Positions 1 to 9,226 of a stretch of 64,000 nt of DNA are shown here, piece by piece (position 1 is the first letter of the stretch; the number at the start of each line of letters is the position of its first letter). The position numbers and the translations under genes were made by a program. Under the pieces are notes generated by a model that saw only the letters and a list, made by a program, of their open reading frames with translations, was not told the DNA's origin and ran no database searches. The DNA comes from Alkalibacterium sp. 20 (GTDB lineage: Bacteria > Bacillota > Bacilli > Lactobacillales > Carnobacteriaceae_A): assembly GCF_001885615.1 (NCBI RefSeq), contig NZ_LSRN01000023.1, positions 62,001-126,000 on the forward strand. The letters are read 5' to 3'.

Positions 1-130
1 ACTGCATTAAACCTCCCCCTGACTTGATTACTATTCACCCTCAGAAATATGATCGGAAAACTTGCTGTACCATTCCCAGGAATGGAGCGGACTGTCTACG
101 TTCTAATTAATTTAAAGTGATTAACATAAA
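1..130. other. intergenic, no gene seen
   Basis: Window edge to the trp terminator. I see no convincing reading frame with a ribosome binding site and no clear RNA structure here. Confidence 0.4.
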
Positions 131-165
131 ACAGAGATGATTCTCATTCGAGAATCATCTCTATT
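131..165 (-). terminator. trp operon terminator
   Basis: A 13-bp perfect inverted repeat (arms 133-145 and 150-162, AGAGATGATTCTC) is flanked by A-rich sequence on the left, which becomes a T-rich tail on the minus strand. It lies about 135 bp past the trpA stop and can end the operon. The plus-strand side is also T-rich, so it may work in both directions. Confidence 0.8.
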
Positions 166-297
166 TTCATTTCCCCCCCAGGTAAACAGCCCTTCAATTG
201 ACCAAAAAGATATGCTTTCAATCACTTATAACTGCAGCACAGCCACTTTATTATACAGGTCAGCGACTCCCCTAAAAAGTCATGTCATATCGTTTGA

Positions 298-1074
298 CTA
301 CTTTTTAGAGGCGTTAATAAGATCTACAATTTCCCCTCTCTTTTCTTCATAGAAGCTGGAAACGATTTTGCTTCCTACCACTACGCCATCTCCATACTGA
401 CTGAGTTGTCTGACCTGTTCAGGCGTTGACACCCCGAATCCAGCGAGGACAGGTTTTGAACTCATCGCTTTTAATTCTTTAATGTATTCTCCAACTGTTT
501 CTGCAAACTCCACTTGGGCTCCTGTTGTTCCCTTTACCGTCACTGCATATAAAAAGCCTTCCGTTTTTTCAGCAATCTTCTTTAAACGTTCGATCGGACT
601 GGTTAACGCAGCTAATCTAATCAGAGCGATTTCTTTATCTGACAGATATCTTGTGATACGGTCTTCCTCTTCCATCGGTAAGTCTGGGATTATTAATCCA
701 TCCACTCCGGAATCAACACTCTCATTGATGAAGTCCTCTATTTTATAGGCATAGATCGGATTCATATATGTCATCAGGATGATTGGAATCGTTCGATCGT
801 GCTTGGTTTCTTTTAATTTACGAAGGACTTTTCTTAACGTGACTTTTTCTTCCAACGCTCGTAACCCGGCTTCTTGAATAGTCGGTCCATCAGCTACCGG
901 ATCAGAAAACGGAATTCCTAATTCTAAAGCTGTAGCACCCGCTTCTTCCAGAAACTGAATGCGCTCAGGCAAAACATCCAGCCCGCCATCGCCCGCCATA
1001 ATGTAAGGGACGAATATCTTGTCTCCCTGGTCCAGGGTCTTCTGAAAGGCCTGCTCCAATGTTGTTTTACTCAT
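298..1074 (-). CDS. trpA: tryptophan synthase alpha chain
   Basis: Cleaves indole-3-glycerol phosphate to indole, which is channelled to TrpB, in the last step of tryptophan synthesis in the cytoplasm. The 258 residues are the usual family length. The catalytic block [15 protein letters not shown] places the catalytic acids at Glu51 and Asp62, and the phosphate-binding GFGVST loop lies near the C terminus. The start codon overlaps the end of trpB by 8 bp, a sign of translational coupling and of the fixed alpha2-beta2 stoichiometry. It is the last gene of the trpEGDCFBA operon. No defect seen. Confidence 0.97.
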   Translation of the reverse strand: MSKTTLEQAFQKTLDQGDKIFVPYIMAGDGGLDVLPERIQFLEEAGATALELGIPFSDPVADGPTIQEAGLRALEEKVTLRKVLRKLKETKHDRTIPIILMTYMNPIYAYKIEDFINESVDSGVDGLIIPDLPMEEEDRITRYLSDKEIALIRLAALTSPIERLKKIAEKTEGFLYAVTVKGTTGAQVEFAETVGEYIKELKAMSSKPVLAGFGVSTPEQVRQLSQYGDGVVVGSKIVSSFYEEKRGEIVDLINASKK

Positions 1075-2287
1075 CTGCCTGACCTCCTATTCTTTCTCTC
1101 ACTGTTTCGACATCCTTGTCTCCTCTTCCAGAAAGACAAATGATCAAGCTTTCATCTGGCTTCATCCGTTTAGCGATTTTTTGTGCATAGGCGATCGCAT
1201 GGGCTGTTTCAAGAGCAGGAATGATCCCTTCTTTGCGAGACAGCAACTGCAACCCTTCAAGTGCTTCCTGGTCCGTGATCCCTTCATAGGTCACACGCTT
1301 CATATCTTTCAAGTAGCTGTGCTCTGGACCGATCCCTGGATAGTCCATACCTGCTGAAATGGAGTAAGGTTCAGTAATTTGCCCGGCTTCATCCTGGAGT
1401 AAATATGACATCATACCATGCAGCACGCCCACTTTTCCAGCAGTCAGGGTCGCTGCATGTTCTCCCGTATCGATTCCTTTTCCAGCAGCTTCGGCTCCAT
1501 ATAATTTAACGGATGCCTCATTCACAAATGGCGCAAATATACCCATCGCATTGCTTCCTCCGCCTACACACGCAACAATAGCATCTGGTAATTTGTGCTT
1601 CAGCGCTTCAAATTGCTCTTTGGTTTCCTTTCCAATCACACTCTGAAAATCTCGAACTATTTTCGGGAAGGGATGTGGCCCTACAACCGATCCGATAATA
1701 TAATGGGTGTCTTCCACGTTCGCTACCCAATAACGCAGCGCTTCATTAACTGCATCTTTCAACGTTCCTTTTCCTTGATCGACACTGATTACTTGTGCGC
1801 CTAATAATTCCATACGAAAAACATTTAACTTCTGACGTCTCACGTCTTCTTTTCCCATAAATACAATGCACTCTAAATCAAGTAAGGCACAAACGGTTGC
1901 TGTCGCTACGCCATGTTGACCCGCACCTGTTTCAGCAACCACCTTTTTCTTACCCATCCTCTGGGTGAGCAGGGCTTGTCCTAAAGCATTGTTGATCTTA
2001 TGTGCACCCGTATGATTCAAGTCTTCTCGCTTCAGATAAATCTGTGGACCCCCAAATTCTTCAGTCAGACGCTTTGCAAAGGTCAATGGGGTTTCTCGTC
2101 CAACATAGTCTTTTAAGTAACGCTCAATTTCCTGCGTAAATGCCGGGTCCTTCTTCGCCTCTTCATAGGCTTCTTCAAGTTCTAAAATAGCGGGCATCAA
2201 TGTTTCGGGTACAAATCGTCCACCGAATTGGCCAAAGTGCCCTTTTTTATCTGGTAAAGTCTCTCTGATAGTTTCCATAGTTTTCAT
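1067..2287 (-). CDS. trpB: tryptophan synthase beta chain
   Basis: PLP enzyme that condenses indole with serine to give tryptophan. It has 406 residues, the normal length for TrpB1. The PLP lysine is Lys97 in [10 protein letters not shown], the phosphate-binding GGGSNA motif is present near residue 238, and the N-terminal [14 protein letters not shown] signature is intact. Start chosen at the ATG preceded by AGAGGAG at about 6 nt. Sits 22 bp after trpF and overlaps trpA. This is the classical TrpB1 type, consistent with pairing with the adjacent alpha chain. Confidence 0.97.
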   Translation of the reverse strand: MKTMETIRETLPDKKGHFGQFGGRFVPETLMPAILELEEAYEEAKKDPAFTQEIERYLKDYVGRETPLTFAKRLTEEFGGPQIYLKREDLNHTGAHKINNALGQALLTQRMGKKKVVAETGAGQHGVATATVCALLDLECIVFMGKEDVRRQKLNVFRMELLGAQVISVDQGKGTLKDAVNEALRYWVANVEDTHYIIGSVVGPHPFPKIVRDFQSVIGKETKEQFEALKHKLPDAIVACVGGGSNAMGIFAPFVNEASVKLYGAEAAGKGIDTGEHAATLTAGKVGVLHGMMSYLLQDEAGQITEPYSISAGMDYPGIGPEHSYLKDMKRVTYEGITDQEALEGLQLLSRKEGIIPALETAHAIAYAQKIAKRMKPDESLIICLSGRGDKDVETVRERIGGQADE

Positions 2288-2309
2288 AGTTTCTCCTCTC
2301 GCTTATCGC

Positions 2310-2906
2310 TTACTCTACCTGTTTTACTTGATGAGTAAACCTTCGAATCTTCTCAGCATCTTTACTTCCATTCGTTTCTACCCCACTGGATACATCCACT
2401 CCAATAGGCTGCAAGTGTTGAATCGCTTCTGCTATATTTTCAGGTGACAACCCGCCTGCTAAAAAGTGTGGAAAGTCCTCGTTTTTATTTTTTAACGTTG
2501 TCCAGTCAAAGGTTTCGCCACTACCCGGTTTTGGGCTATCGATCAAAATATAATCCGCTACCTGCTGATAGTGCTTGGCTTCGCTGATTTCTTCAAAAGA
2601 GAGAGCCTTGATGAGTGGGGTATTTATTTGCTGGCACTCTGTCACACTCTCTTTCCCATGTAACTGCACATAATCAAGACCCAGTTCGCGACTGATTCTA
2701 TTCACTTCCTGTATGGGCTGATTTCGAAAGACGCCTACTACTTTGACGCTCGTATTTGAAAGGCTGTTTTTGATTTCTCTTGCCTCGTCAATCGTTACTT
2801 GCCGTTTGCTTGCTGCAAAGACTAGCCCAATAAGGTCAGCCCCTGCTTCTACTGCCATTTGCGCCGTTTCTGGCGTTTGAATCCCACAAATCTTAACAAG
2901 CATCAT
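2310..2906 (-). CDS. trpF: phosphoribosylanthranilate isomerase
   Basis: Amadori isomerase that converts N-(5-phosphoribosyl)anthranilate to CdRP, third step of the tryptophan branch. The 198 residues form a single TIM barrel. The N-terminal VKICGI motif carries the catalytic Cys7, and the C-terminal GVDVSSGVE block carries the catalytic Asp and the phosphate site. A good AAGGAG precedes the ATG. The first 14 bp overlap the end of trpC, so the two are probably translationally coupled. Separate, not fused to TrpC as in enterobacteria. Confidence 0.96.
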   Translation of the reverse strand: MMLVKICGIQTPETAQMAVEAGADLIGLVFAASKRQVTIDEAREIKNSLSNTSVKVVGVFRNQPIQEVNRISRELGLDYVQLHGKESVTECQQINTPLIKALSFEEISEAKHYQQVADYILIDSPKPGSGETFDWTTLKNKNEDFPHFLAGGLSPENIAEAIQHLQPIGVDVSSGVETNGSKDAEKIRRFTHQVKQVE

Positions 2907-3684
2907 TGTCTGCTCCTTGCTGGAAAGAATGGATCGTTTCTTTTACATTCTTGGCTTTCATCAACGTCTCACCCACTAAAATGGCTCTTGCTCCTGCATG
3001 CCACGCTCGTTTTACCTCTTCAACGCTTGACATGCCGCTCTCACTAATAAGCACCTGCTCGGCTGTATCCACTTTTTCAGCTAATCGCTCCGTTGTTTCT
3101 AACGTCACTTCAAAGGTTTTCAAGTTCCGATTATTGATGCCGATGAGTTTAGGCTGTATGACTTGCGCGCGCTGCAATTCTTCTTCGTTGTGTACTTCCA
3201 CCAATACTTCTAGTCCTAAACCCTCTGCATACTCATTCAAATTTTTTAACTGTTCATCGGACAAAGCCGCCACGATCAGCAAAATCACATCCGCACCATA
3301 AACATAAGCGCGATCGATTTGAACGGGGTCGATGATAAAATCTTTATTTAAGATCGGCAGGCTTACTGCTTCTCGAACGGCTACCAGATCAGCCATTTCC
3401 CCTTGGAAAAACGGCTTATCTGTCAATACGGAAATCATCGATGCGCCGGCTTCTGCATAGATTTTCGCCTGTTTTCCCGGTTCAATGCTATGATTGATCT
3501 CCCCTTTGGATGGAGAGGACCGTTTAAATTCCGCAATCACCTGCATGTCTTTGGCTTCTTTGCACCTATTATAAAAAGAGCGTACCGGGACCGTTCTTTT
3601 GAGTGTTTCTTTTGAAAAAGACTCTTTCAATCTAAAGACTTCTTTTTGCTTTTCTTTTAAAATCGTTTTTAAAATAGTTTCCAT
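2893..3684 (-). CDS. trpC: indole-3-glycerol phosphate synthase
   Basis: Closes the indole ring by decarboxylating CdRP to indole-3-glycerol phosphate. The 263 residues show the family landmarks: IAEFKRSSPSKG near residue 50 with the catalytic lysine, VLNKDF-like PILNKDF near 110, GINNRNL near 180 and SESGM near 213. It follows trpD without a gap and overlaps trpF by 14 bp. Normal length, no lesion seen. Confidence 0.96.
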   Translation of the reverse strand: METILKTILKEKQKEVFRLKESFSKETLKRTVPVRSFYNRCKEAKDMQVIAEFKRSSPSKGEINHSIEPGKQAKIYAEAGASMISVLTDKPFFQGEMADLVAVREAVSLPILNKDFIIDPVQIDRAYVYGADVILLIVAALSDEQLKNLNEYAEGLGLEVLVEVHNEEELQRAQVIQPKLIGINNRNLKTFEVTLETTERLAEKVDTAEQVLISESGMSSVEEVKRAWHAGARAILVGETLMKAKNVKETIHSFQQGADNDAC

Positions 3685-4698
3685 TCATGCGCTCTCCTTC
3701 CCGTAGGCGACTAAAAAGTCAAGTTTCTTCAAGGCCGCCCCTGAATCAATGCTTTCTTTTGCCAGCGTGACCCCTTCTTTTGGGGTCTGAGCTTTGCCAC
3801 TCGCGAGCAAGCCTAATCCAGCATTCAACAGGACGACTTCTCGATGTGCCCCTTTTACGCCTTCCAAAACCGAACGCAGGATGACTGCATTTTCTTTGGC
3901 ATTTCCGCCTTTAAGCGCGCTGTTTGCAATTTTTTGCAAACCAACTTCTTCCGGAGAGACATCAAAAGCGGTCAGTCCTTTCTCAGTGACCAAGATGCAG
4001 TGATTTATCCCTGCTAAGGAAGCCTCATCCAACCCACCTTTTCCGTGCACAACGACTGCCCGTTTTCTCCCTAATTTGTGCAGAACGTTTCCGATATCCA
4101 TCAGAACATCTTTGCGGTAAACGCCTACTAACTGAGTGGTCAAGGCTGCCGGGTTTGTGAGTGGACCGATCAGATTGAAAATAGTCGGGATACCCAACGC
4201 TTTTCGAACGGGCATCACATGTTTCATAGCTGGGTGCACATTGGGTGCGAATAAAAAGGCAATCTTGTTTTTCTCTAGTAATTCCGTCATTTCCTCTGGA
4301 GTAGCACTTAAATGCACGCCTAATTCTTCCAGCACATCCGCACTCCCGGTTTGACTTGAGATGCTTCGATTTCCATGTTTAGCCACGGTCACGCCCGCTC
4401 CGGCCAAAACAAAAGCACTGGTGGTGCTGATATTGAAACTTTGAGAACCATCGCCACCTGTCCCGCAGTTATCCATCACATCGGGCAGTTCTTTAGGCAG
4501 CTTCACGGCGACCTCCCGCATCACTTTTGCCAGCCCGGTCAGTTCACTCACTGCCTCACCTTTGGCACGCAGAGCGGTCAAGAAAGCAGCTTTTTGTCGT
4601 TCATCTGTTTCTCCACTAAACAGCAAGTGGCTTGCCGTTTCCATCTCTCCAATCGTCAGATCCTCACGCCGCAATACTTTTTCAATAAATGCCTTCAT
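3685..4698 (-). CDS. trpD: anthranilate phosphoribosyltransferase
   Basis: Transfers phosphoribose from PRPP to anthranilate. The 337 residues contain the diagnostic DNCGTGGDGSQSFNISTTSAF stretch near residue 77, which forms the PRPP pyrophosphate loop, and KHGNRSISSQTGSADVLEELG near 107, the anthranilate tunnel. The start overlaps the trpG stop by 4 bp. Its stop abuts the trpC start. Unfused to trpG, which is the usual Firmicutes arrangement. Confidence 0.97.
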   Translation of the reverse strand: MKAFIEKVLRREDLTIGEMETASHLLFSGETDERQKAAFLTALRAKGEAVSELTGLAKVMREVAVKLPKELPDVMDNCGTGGDGSQSFNISTTSAFVLAGAGVTVAKHGNRSISSQTGSADVLEELGVHLSATPEEMTELLEKNKIAFLFAPNVHPAMKHVMPVRKALGIPTIFNLIGPLTNPAALTTQLVGVYRKDVLMDIGNVLHKLGRKRAVVVHGKGGLDEASLAGINHCILVTEKGLTAFDVSPEEVGLQKIANSALKGGNAKENAVILRSVLEGVKGAHREVVLLNAGLGLLASGKAQTPKEGVTLAKESIDSGAALKKLDFLVAYGKESA

Positions 4699-5288
4699 CT
4701 CACGCTCACCACTTCTTTGCTGATCGTGTCTAAAAAGTTTTCTATCATTTGCTTGCCATCACTCGTTCCAATTGATTCCGGATGAAACTGTAAGCCATAA
4801 ATGGGGTAAGCGTCATGCTTCACTGCCATAATTTCGCCGTCTGTGATCGACGTCGCTGTAATTGTCAGACATGCTGGCAAAGTGTTTTTTAAGATGACTA
4901 ACGAGTGGTAACGCATCACTTCGATTTCCACTTTCAGTCCTTTAAACAGGTCCGCCTGATGATGCAGGACTCGCGCTGTTTTACCATGTTTGACTTCGTC
5001 GGCATGACCGACAGTTCCACCGAATGCTTCACCGATGGCCTGATGCCCTAAGCAAATCCCTAAAATAGGCACTTCCTCATGCAATTCTTTAACGAGATCG
5101 ACACAAATCCCTGCTTGACTTGGGGTACCTGGTCCAGGAGAAAGTACGATGGCTTTAGGATTTAATGCCCGCACCTCTGCGATCGTCAGTGCATCATTTC
5201 GCACGACTTTTACTTCTTCTCCACATTCACCTAAATATTGGTACAAGTTATACGTAAATGAATCATAATTATCGATTAGTAAAATCAT
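4695..5288 (-). CDS. trpG: anthranilate synthase glutamine amidotransferase subunit
   Basis: Class I glutaminase that feeds ammonia to TrpE. The 197 residues have the nucleophile elbow GICLGHQAIGEAFGG with Cys near 79 and the C-terminal catalytic pair in LQFHPES. The N-terminal LLIDNYDSFTYNLYQYLGE block is typical of TrpG/PabA. In some Firmicutes the same subunit serves both anthranilate and aminodeoxychorismate synthases, and no separate pabA is seen here. Overlaps trpE by the tetranucleotide ATGA and trpD by 4 bp. Confidence 0.95.
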   Translation of the reverse strand: MILLIDNYDSFTYNLYQYLGECGEEVKVVRNDALTIAEVRALNPKAIVLSPGPGTPSQAGICVDLVKELHEEVPILGICLGHQAIGEAFGGTVGHADEVKHGKTARVLHHQADLFKGLKVEIEVMRYHSLVILKNTLPACLTITATSITDGEIMAVKHDAYPIYGLQFHPESIGTSDGKQMIENFLDTISKEVVSVR

Positions 5289-6652
5289 TTTTGTCCGACC
5301 TCCAGTAAGGATTTTGCTTTATTTAATGTTTCCTGGTATTCCGTTGCAGGATCAGAATCATACACGATCCCTGCTCCTGCCTGAACATACGCCAGGTTGT
5401 CTTTTATTACCATTGTTCGGATAGCTAAGGCCAGATCCAAATCTCCATTCAAATTGATGTAGCCGATCGAACCAGAATAAACACCGCGTAAGTTGTCTTC
5501 CAACTCATTCACGATCTGCATCGCTCGAATTTTAGGTGCCCCTGACACTGTTCCTGCTGGCAAGGTGGTGGTCAGTGCATCCAAACCGGTCAGTCCGTCT
5601 GCCAAGGTGCCACTCACTTCCGAGACAATATGCATCACATGCTGGAACCGTTCAATCGTCATATACTTATCTATTGAGATCGATCCAATCTGTGAAACGC
5701 GCCCCAAATCGTTTCGACTTAGATCCACGAGCATTTTATGTTCGGCACACTCTTTTTCATCTGAAAGTAATTCTTCTGCATACGCATCGTCTGCTTCGAC
5801 CGTTTCGCCTCTTGGTCTCGTTCCGGCAATCGGATTGGTGATGACTTTATCGCCCGTGACCTTGATCAAACTTTCCGGTGAGGCTCCAAGCACTATATAC
5901 TCTTGGAAATCCACGAAAAACATATAAGGAGAAGGATTCGCTACTCTTAATTTCCGGTAAAACGTAAAGGGATCCACTTCAAACGTTGCTTTCATTCGTT
6001 GGGACAGCACGACCTGGAAGATATCCCCCTCAACGATATGCTCTTTTGCCTTCTTGACCAGCTTCATAAAGCTTTCCCTATCATGAGAAGTCGAGAACTC
6101 CAGAGGCGTCAGCTCGTTCATCTTTTCTTCTGCCGGCTGCTGGATCATTTCTTCAATGGTTCTGATCCGCTGATCCAAGTTCTCGATCCCATCAATTGCC
6201 AGCGCTACGATGGTGACTTCCTGTTTCTTATGATCGAACACCACCAGTTCCTGATAAAACATTAAATGAATATCCGGCATGTCGATTTCGTCCTTCAGTC
6301 GCTCCCCGATTTTTTCATATTCACGGATCGCGTCGTATCCAATGTAACCCACTGCTCCGCCATAAAAGGGGAAGGGCAAATCCAGTGACACCTGTGGAAT
6401 ATGCGCTTTTACAACCTCTAATGGCTTTTCATGGAACGTTTCTTCCTGGCTGTCTTCTTTCACGGTGACGATCTGCTCGTTCCCGACGATCTCCTTATAC
6501 GGATCCATTCCGATAAACGAATACCGCCCTTTTTCCCCGTGCCCACTTGAACTCTCTAATATAAATTTCTTCTTGCCGTTCAATCGTTGAAACACCGAAA
6601 TGGGTGTCAGCATATCTCCGTTGATTTGTTTCGTTTTGTATTGAATACTCAT
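5285..6652 (-). CDS. trpE: anthranilate synthase component I
   Basis: Converts chorismate to anthranilate using ammonia from TrpG, the committed and feedback-inhibited step. Start set at the ATG at 6652 because AAAGGGG lies 8 nt upstream; an upstream in-frame ATG at 6697 has no such site. The resulting 455 residues contain the N-terminal regulatory LLESSSG-type element (FILESSSGHGEKGRYSFIG), the chorismate-binding region with IFQVVLSQR, GTRPRG, DLGRVS and the C-terminal LPAGTVSGAPK motif. First structural gene of the operon, 135 bp after the T-box terminator. Confidence 0.96.
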   Translation of the reverse strand: MSIQYKTKQINGDMLTPISVFQRLNGKKKFILESSSGHGEKGRYSFIGMDPYKEIVGNEQIVTVKEDSQEETFHEKPLEVVKAHIPQVSLDLPFPFYGGAVGYIGYDAIREYEKIGERLKDEIDMPDIHLMFYQELVVFDHKKQEVTIVALAIDGIENLDQRIRTIEEMIQQPAEEKMNELTPLEFSTSHDRESFMKLVKKAKEHIVEGDIFQVVLSQRMKATFEVDPFTFYRKLRVANPSPYMFFVDFQEYIVLGASPESLIKVTGDKVITNPIAGTRPRGETVEADDAYAEELLSDEKECAEHKMLVDLSRNDLGRVSQIGSISIDKYMTIERFQHVMHIVSEVSGTLADGLTGLDALTTTLPAGTVSGAPKIRAMQIVNELEDNLRGVYSGSIGYINLNGDLDLALAIRTMVIKDNLAYVQAGAGIVYDSDPATEYQETLNKAKSLLEVGQK

Positions 6653-6786
6653 TGTCTTATCCCCTTTGAATTTAGTAAGTAAATCTTGACTGATCATTCA
6701 GTTTATTCGGTACGCATCAGCTGTAAAAATTGATCGCTTTCTCTAAAAAACACCCTCTTCTTTGTCCAAAACCACATTTTTTTCAT

Positions 6787-7022
6787 AAAAAAAAGCCCTC
6801 GATAGCTATTACACTACTGAGGGACGATAAAAATTACCGCGGTACCACCACAATTTAGGAAAATTGACTCCTACACTCTCATCCGTTAACGGGGATGACT
6901 CGACCTATCCTACTCTCTTTCAGATAGATTCTCGTAAGTCCATTCCATTCAATTCCCATACTTGCTTCTCAGTCTCGCAAGTTCTCTGTAATGGGGCAGT
7001 TGAATATACTACTCTTACTTGT
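6787..7022 (-). ncRNA. T-box leader, tryptophan-specific
   Basis: A T-box riboswitch that senses uncharged tRNA-Trp and prevents termination ahead of trpE. The T-box sequence TGGTGGTACCGCGG is read on the minus strand at about 6837-6850. Stem I has the AGAGA/GAGA distal elements (around 6970-6990), and the specifier loop gives AATGGAC with the codon TGG at 6942-6940 followed by A, matching Trp. The intrinsic terminator follows: arms 6796-6805 and 6814-6823 with eight U residues at 6787-6794. The overall size of about 235 nt is standard. Pairing assigned by eye. Confidence 0.93.
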
Positions 7023-7033
7023 TGATTGTTTAT

Positions 7034-7074
7034 TAAAAAAAAAGACAGAAACCCATTTAAAATGAGTTTCTGCC
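7034..7074 (-). terminator. upstream trp attenuator terminator
   Basis: A second intrinsic terminator inside the trp leader, upstream of the T-box. On the minus strand GGCAGAAACTCATTT pairs with AAATGGGTTTCTGTC (7044-7074) and is followed by nine or more U residues. Its 5' arm also has an alternative partner: ACTCATTT at 7067-7060 is exactly complementary to AAATGAGT at 7193-7186, just after the stop codon of the leader ORF. This is the geometry expected for a terminator/antiterminator switch. Confidence 0.8.
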
Positions 7075-7202
7075 TAAGCAGAATACAGCTATCCATAGAT
7101 TCTAAATTGGTACACGCACCTTGTTCAAACAAAGCAGGCAACTTAGACTTAGCTACAGATATACACATGTATTTATCGAAGAATCACTCATTTACGATTC
7201 GC

Positions 7203-7304
7203 TCATTCAATTTTTGCGCAACGCCAATAACCAGCGCGTTTGTCGACGCCCCAGCTTTGCCAAGAATATTGCACAGTCAATTTGATGAATGAATCGTTAG
7301 TCAT
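7203..7304 (-). CDS. Trp-rich leader peptide of trp operon
   Basis: A 33-codon ORF directly downstream of the trp promoter with an excellent AGAAAGGAGGG site about 8 nt before the ATG. It has Trp codons (TGG) at positions 15, 18 and 27, about 9 percent Trp. The peptide begins MTNDSFIKL and ends YWRCAKIE. The stop codon is at 7205-7203, 10 nt before a segment that can pair with the 5' arm of the following terminator. I interpret it as a translated sensor of Trp-tRNA supply (ribosome-mediated attenuation). I do not recognise the peptide from known families; a separate small protein is the alternative. Confidence 0.65.
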   Translation of the reverse strand: MTNDSFIKLTVQYSWQSWGVDKRAGYWRCAKIE

Positions 7305-7352
7305 AATTGAGTGACCCTCCTTTCTTTTTAATAGTTTTATTAATTTTTTCTC

Positions 7353-7381
7353 ATTATAGCGAGTCTATTTTTGAAAGTCAA
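7353..7381 (-). promoter_or_regulatory. trp operon promoter
   Basis: Near-consensus sigma-A promoter: TTGACT at 7381-7376, a 17-nt spacer, TATAAT at 7358-7353. Transcription would start near 7346, giving a leader of about 690 nt before trpE. Confidence 0.9.
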
Positions 7382-7578
7382 CCGAAAAATTTCAGAAACG
7401 ATTTGCCTATGCTTTTTATGCCATAAAAAGACTCTCCTGATCTTATTCATTTTGCGCACTGGAGTAATGTTTACAGAAAACTCGCCACTTGTGCAATCGG
7501 GAGTCAGGAATATCATAATGACAGCCTTCAACTTTCTTATAATCTAGGCCAACCAAACCGCGATCCCTGTAACTAAAA

Positions 7579-7608
7579 CAGGAGAACCTCTATTAAGAGA
7601 TTCTCCTG
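7579..7608 (-). terminator. terminator of AGCS symporter gene
   Basis: Hairpin with arms CAGGAGAA (7579-7586) and TTCTCCTG (7601-7608), extended by an inner CTCT/AGAG pairing, followed on the minus strand by GTTTTAGTT. Lies 20 bp past the stop of the symporter gene. Confidence 0.75.
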
Positions 7609-7627
7609 CGATAGTTTTATTAAATTA

Positions 7628-8992
7628 TCAGCTTTTTTCTTCCTGCTGATAGATTCCGTCTTTACCAAAATAATCTTTGGTCGATTTGATGATGACCGGG
7701 CTCAATATCAACAGGCCAATCAGGTTAGGTAGTGCCATCAGACCATTCAACGTGTCAGCCAAGGCCCAAATCGCACGGAGGCCACCAACTGCGCCTACAA
7801 CGATCAATGGGATAAAGACCATGCGGTAAAAGATAATGGCTTTTGGTCCGAATAGAAATTCGATACAACGCTCGCCGTAGTAAGACCAGCCGATCAGTGT
7901 CGAAAAGGCAAAGAAGACCAGACCAAACGTCACGATGTAACCACCAAACATGATGCCTTCATCAAAAGCCGAGGTGGTCAAAGCGGCGCCATCCAGTCCT
8001 GTATCCACTGCCCCAGTCATGACGATGACTAACGCTGTGATCGTACAAATGACGAGAGTGTCCGCAAATACTTCAAAGATACCCCATAGGCCTTGACGGA
8101 CAGGATGATCCGTCGTTGCCGCCGCGTGTGCGATCGGTGCGCTTCCCAGTCCCGCTTCATTGGTGAAGACGCCCCTGGCCACACCGTATCGGATCGACAT
8201 GGCTAATGTCGATCCGACAAAACCGCCTGTTGCGGCAGTGCCTGTGAAGGCATCACTGAAAATGGTCCCTAATGCACTTGGTACGAGTTCAATATTTGCC
8301 ACAATAATGATCAGGCCACCCAAGATATAGATAGCGGCCATAAACGGCACGATAACTTCGGTGACTTTACCGATTTTTTTGATGCCACCGACAGTCACTA
8401 ATGCAACCAAAATAGCTAAGACGATTCCCGTCACCCAGGGATCGATATTAAACGTTGTATTTAAAGAAGCTGCCACAGAATTAGACTGTACCATGTTCCC
8501 GATGCCGAACGTCGCTGTTGCTCCAAAGACCGCAAACATTATACCCAGCCACTTCATGTTGGCGCCTTTTGAAAGGTAGTACATCGGACCGCCGATAAAC
8601 CGGCCGTCTTCCGTCTTCTCTCTGTACTCGATAGCCAGAACGACTTCCCCGTATTTCGTCGCCATTCCAAACAAGGCAGCCACCCACATCCAAAAGACGG
8701 CACCTGGACCACCGATCGCAATGGCTGTCCCGACACCGGCAATGTTCCCGGTCCCGACCGTTGCTGCCAAAGCAGTAGACACAGCCTGGAAAGCAGTGAT
8801 TTCACCTTCGCCAACTTGATCTTTCTTAAACATTTTAAAGAACGTCTGTTTCATAACATAACCGAATTTCGCAAACGATATAAATCGTGTATATATGGTC
8901 AGGAAGACCCCGGTCCCCACAATCAGTACCAAGAACGGCCATCCCCAAACCAAATCATTTACAAACTCATTTATCTCCATTAATCTATCCAT
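7628..8992 (-). CDS. sodium:alanine/glycine symporter (AGCS family)
   Basis: Membrane transporter that imports small neutral amino acids, typically alanine or glycine, with sodium. The 454 residues give about ten hydrophobic segments. The AGCS signatures are clear: GEITAFQAVSTALAATVGTG near residue 60-80, GPGAVFWMW near 95, GGPMYYLSKG near 132, and TNEAGLGSAPIAHAAATT near 270. The N-terminal WGWPFLVLIVGTG is typical of DagA/AlsT. Start at the ATG 6 nt after AAAAGGAG. Single-gene unit. A close paralogue lies at 16791-18158. Exact substrate cannot be told from sequence. Confidence 0.93.
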   Translation of the reverse strand: MDRLMEINEFVNDLVWGWPFLVLIVGTGVFLTIYTRFISFAKFGYVMKQTFFKMFKKDQVGEGEITAFQAVSTALAATVGTGNIAGVGTAIAIGGPGAVFWMWVAALFGMATKYGEVVLAIEYREKTEDGRFIGGPMYYLSKGANMKWLGIMFAVFGATATFGIGNMVQSNSVAASLNTTFNIDPWVTGIVLAILVALVTVGGIKKIGKVTEVIVPFMAAIYILGGLIIIVANIELVPSALGTIFSDAFTGTAATGGFVGSTLAMSIRYGVARGVFTNEAGLGSAPIAHAAATTDHPVRQGLWGIFEVFADTLVICTITALVIVMTGAVDTGLDGAALTTSAFDEGIMFGGYIVTFGLVFFAFSTLIGWSYYGERCIEFLFGPKAIIFYRMVFIPLIVVGAVGGLRAIWALADTLNGLMALPNLIGLLILSPVIIKSTKDYFGKDGIYQQEEKS

Positions 8993-9226
8993 ATTTTTCT
9001 CCTTTTAATTAAACACTCATTATATTTTAATATTAATATACACAATTTTTTGGAGAATGTACATCATTTTTTTCATCTTTACAGCTTATATTCTAATTTC
9101 TATTACTGCCAGATTAATGTAAGTAGATTTTCAAATAATTACAAAAGCATAATAATGCAGTCTGATGATTTATCTAATCGAAAAGATCAAGCCGACAATA
9201 CTTATGCGTCTATATAAAAATAAAGA
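8993..9226. other. intergenic region with symporter promoter
   Basis: AT-rich spacer between the symporter start and the terminator of the PTS regulator gene. A TATAAT at about 9021-9026 with TTGTGT 15 nt upstream (minus strand) is a weak promoter candidate for the symporter. Nothing else is seen. Confidence 0.35.

Noticed and set aside
6920-7168. 82-residue ORF within the trp leader
   Set aside because: It runs through the terminator and T-box structures, has no ribosome site and no family resemblance.
7076-7345. A second, tandem T-box upstream of the first terminator
   Set aside because: No T-box core (GGTACCGCG) and no stem I AGAGA/GAGA elements are present in this part; the Trp-rich ORF explains it better.
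7340-7531. 63-residue ORF upstream of the trp promoter
   Set aside because: Lies over the promoter region, no ribosome site, biased composition; a chance ORF.
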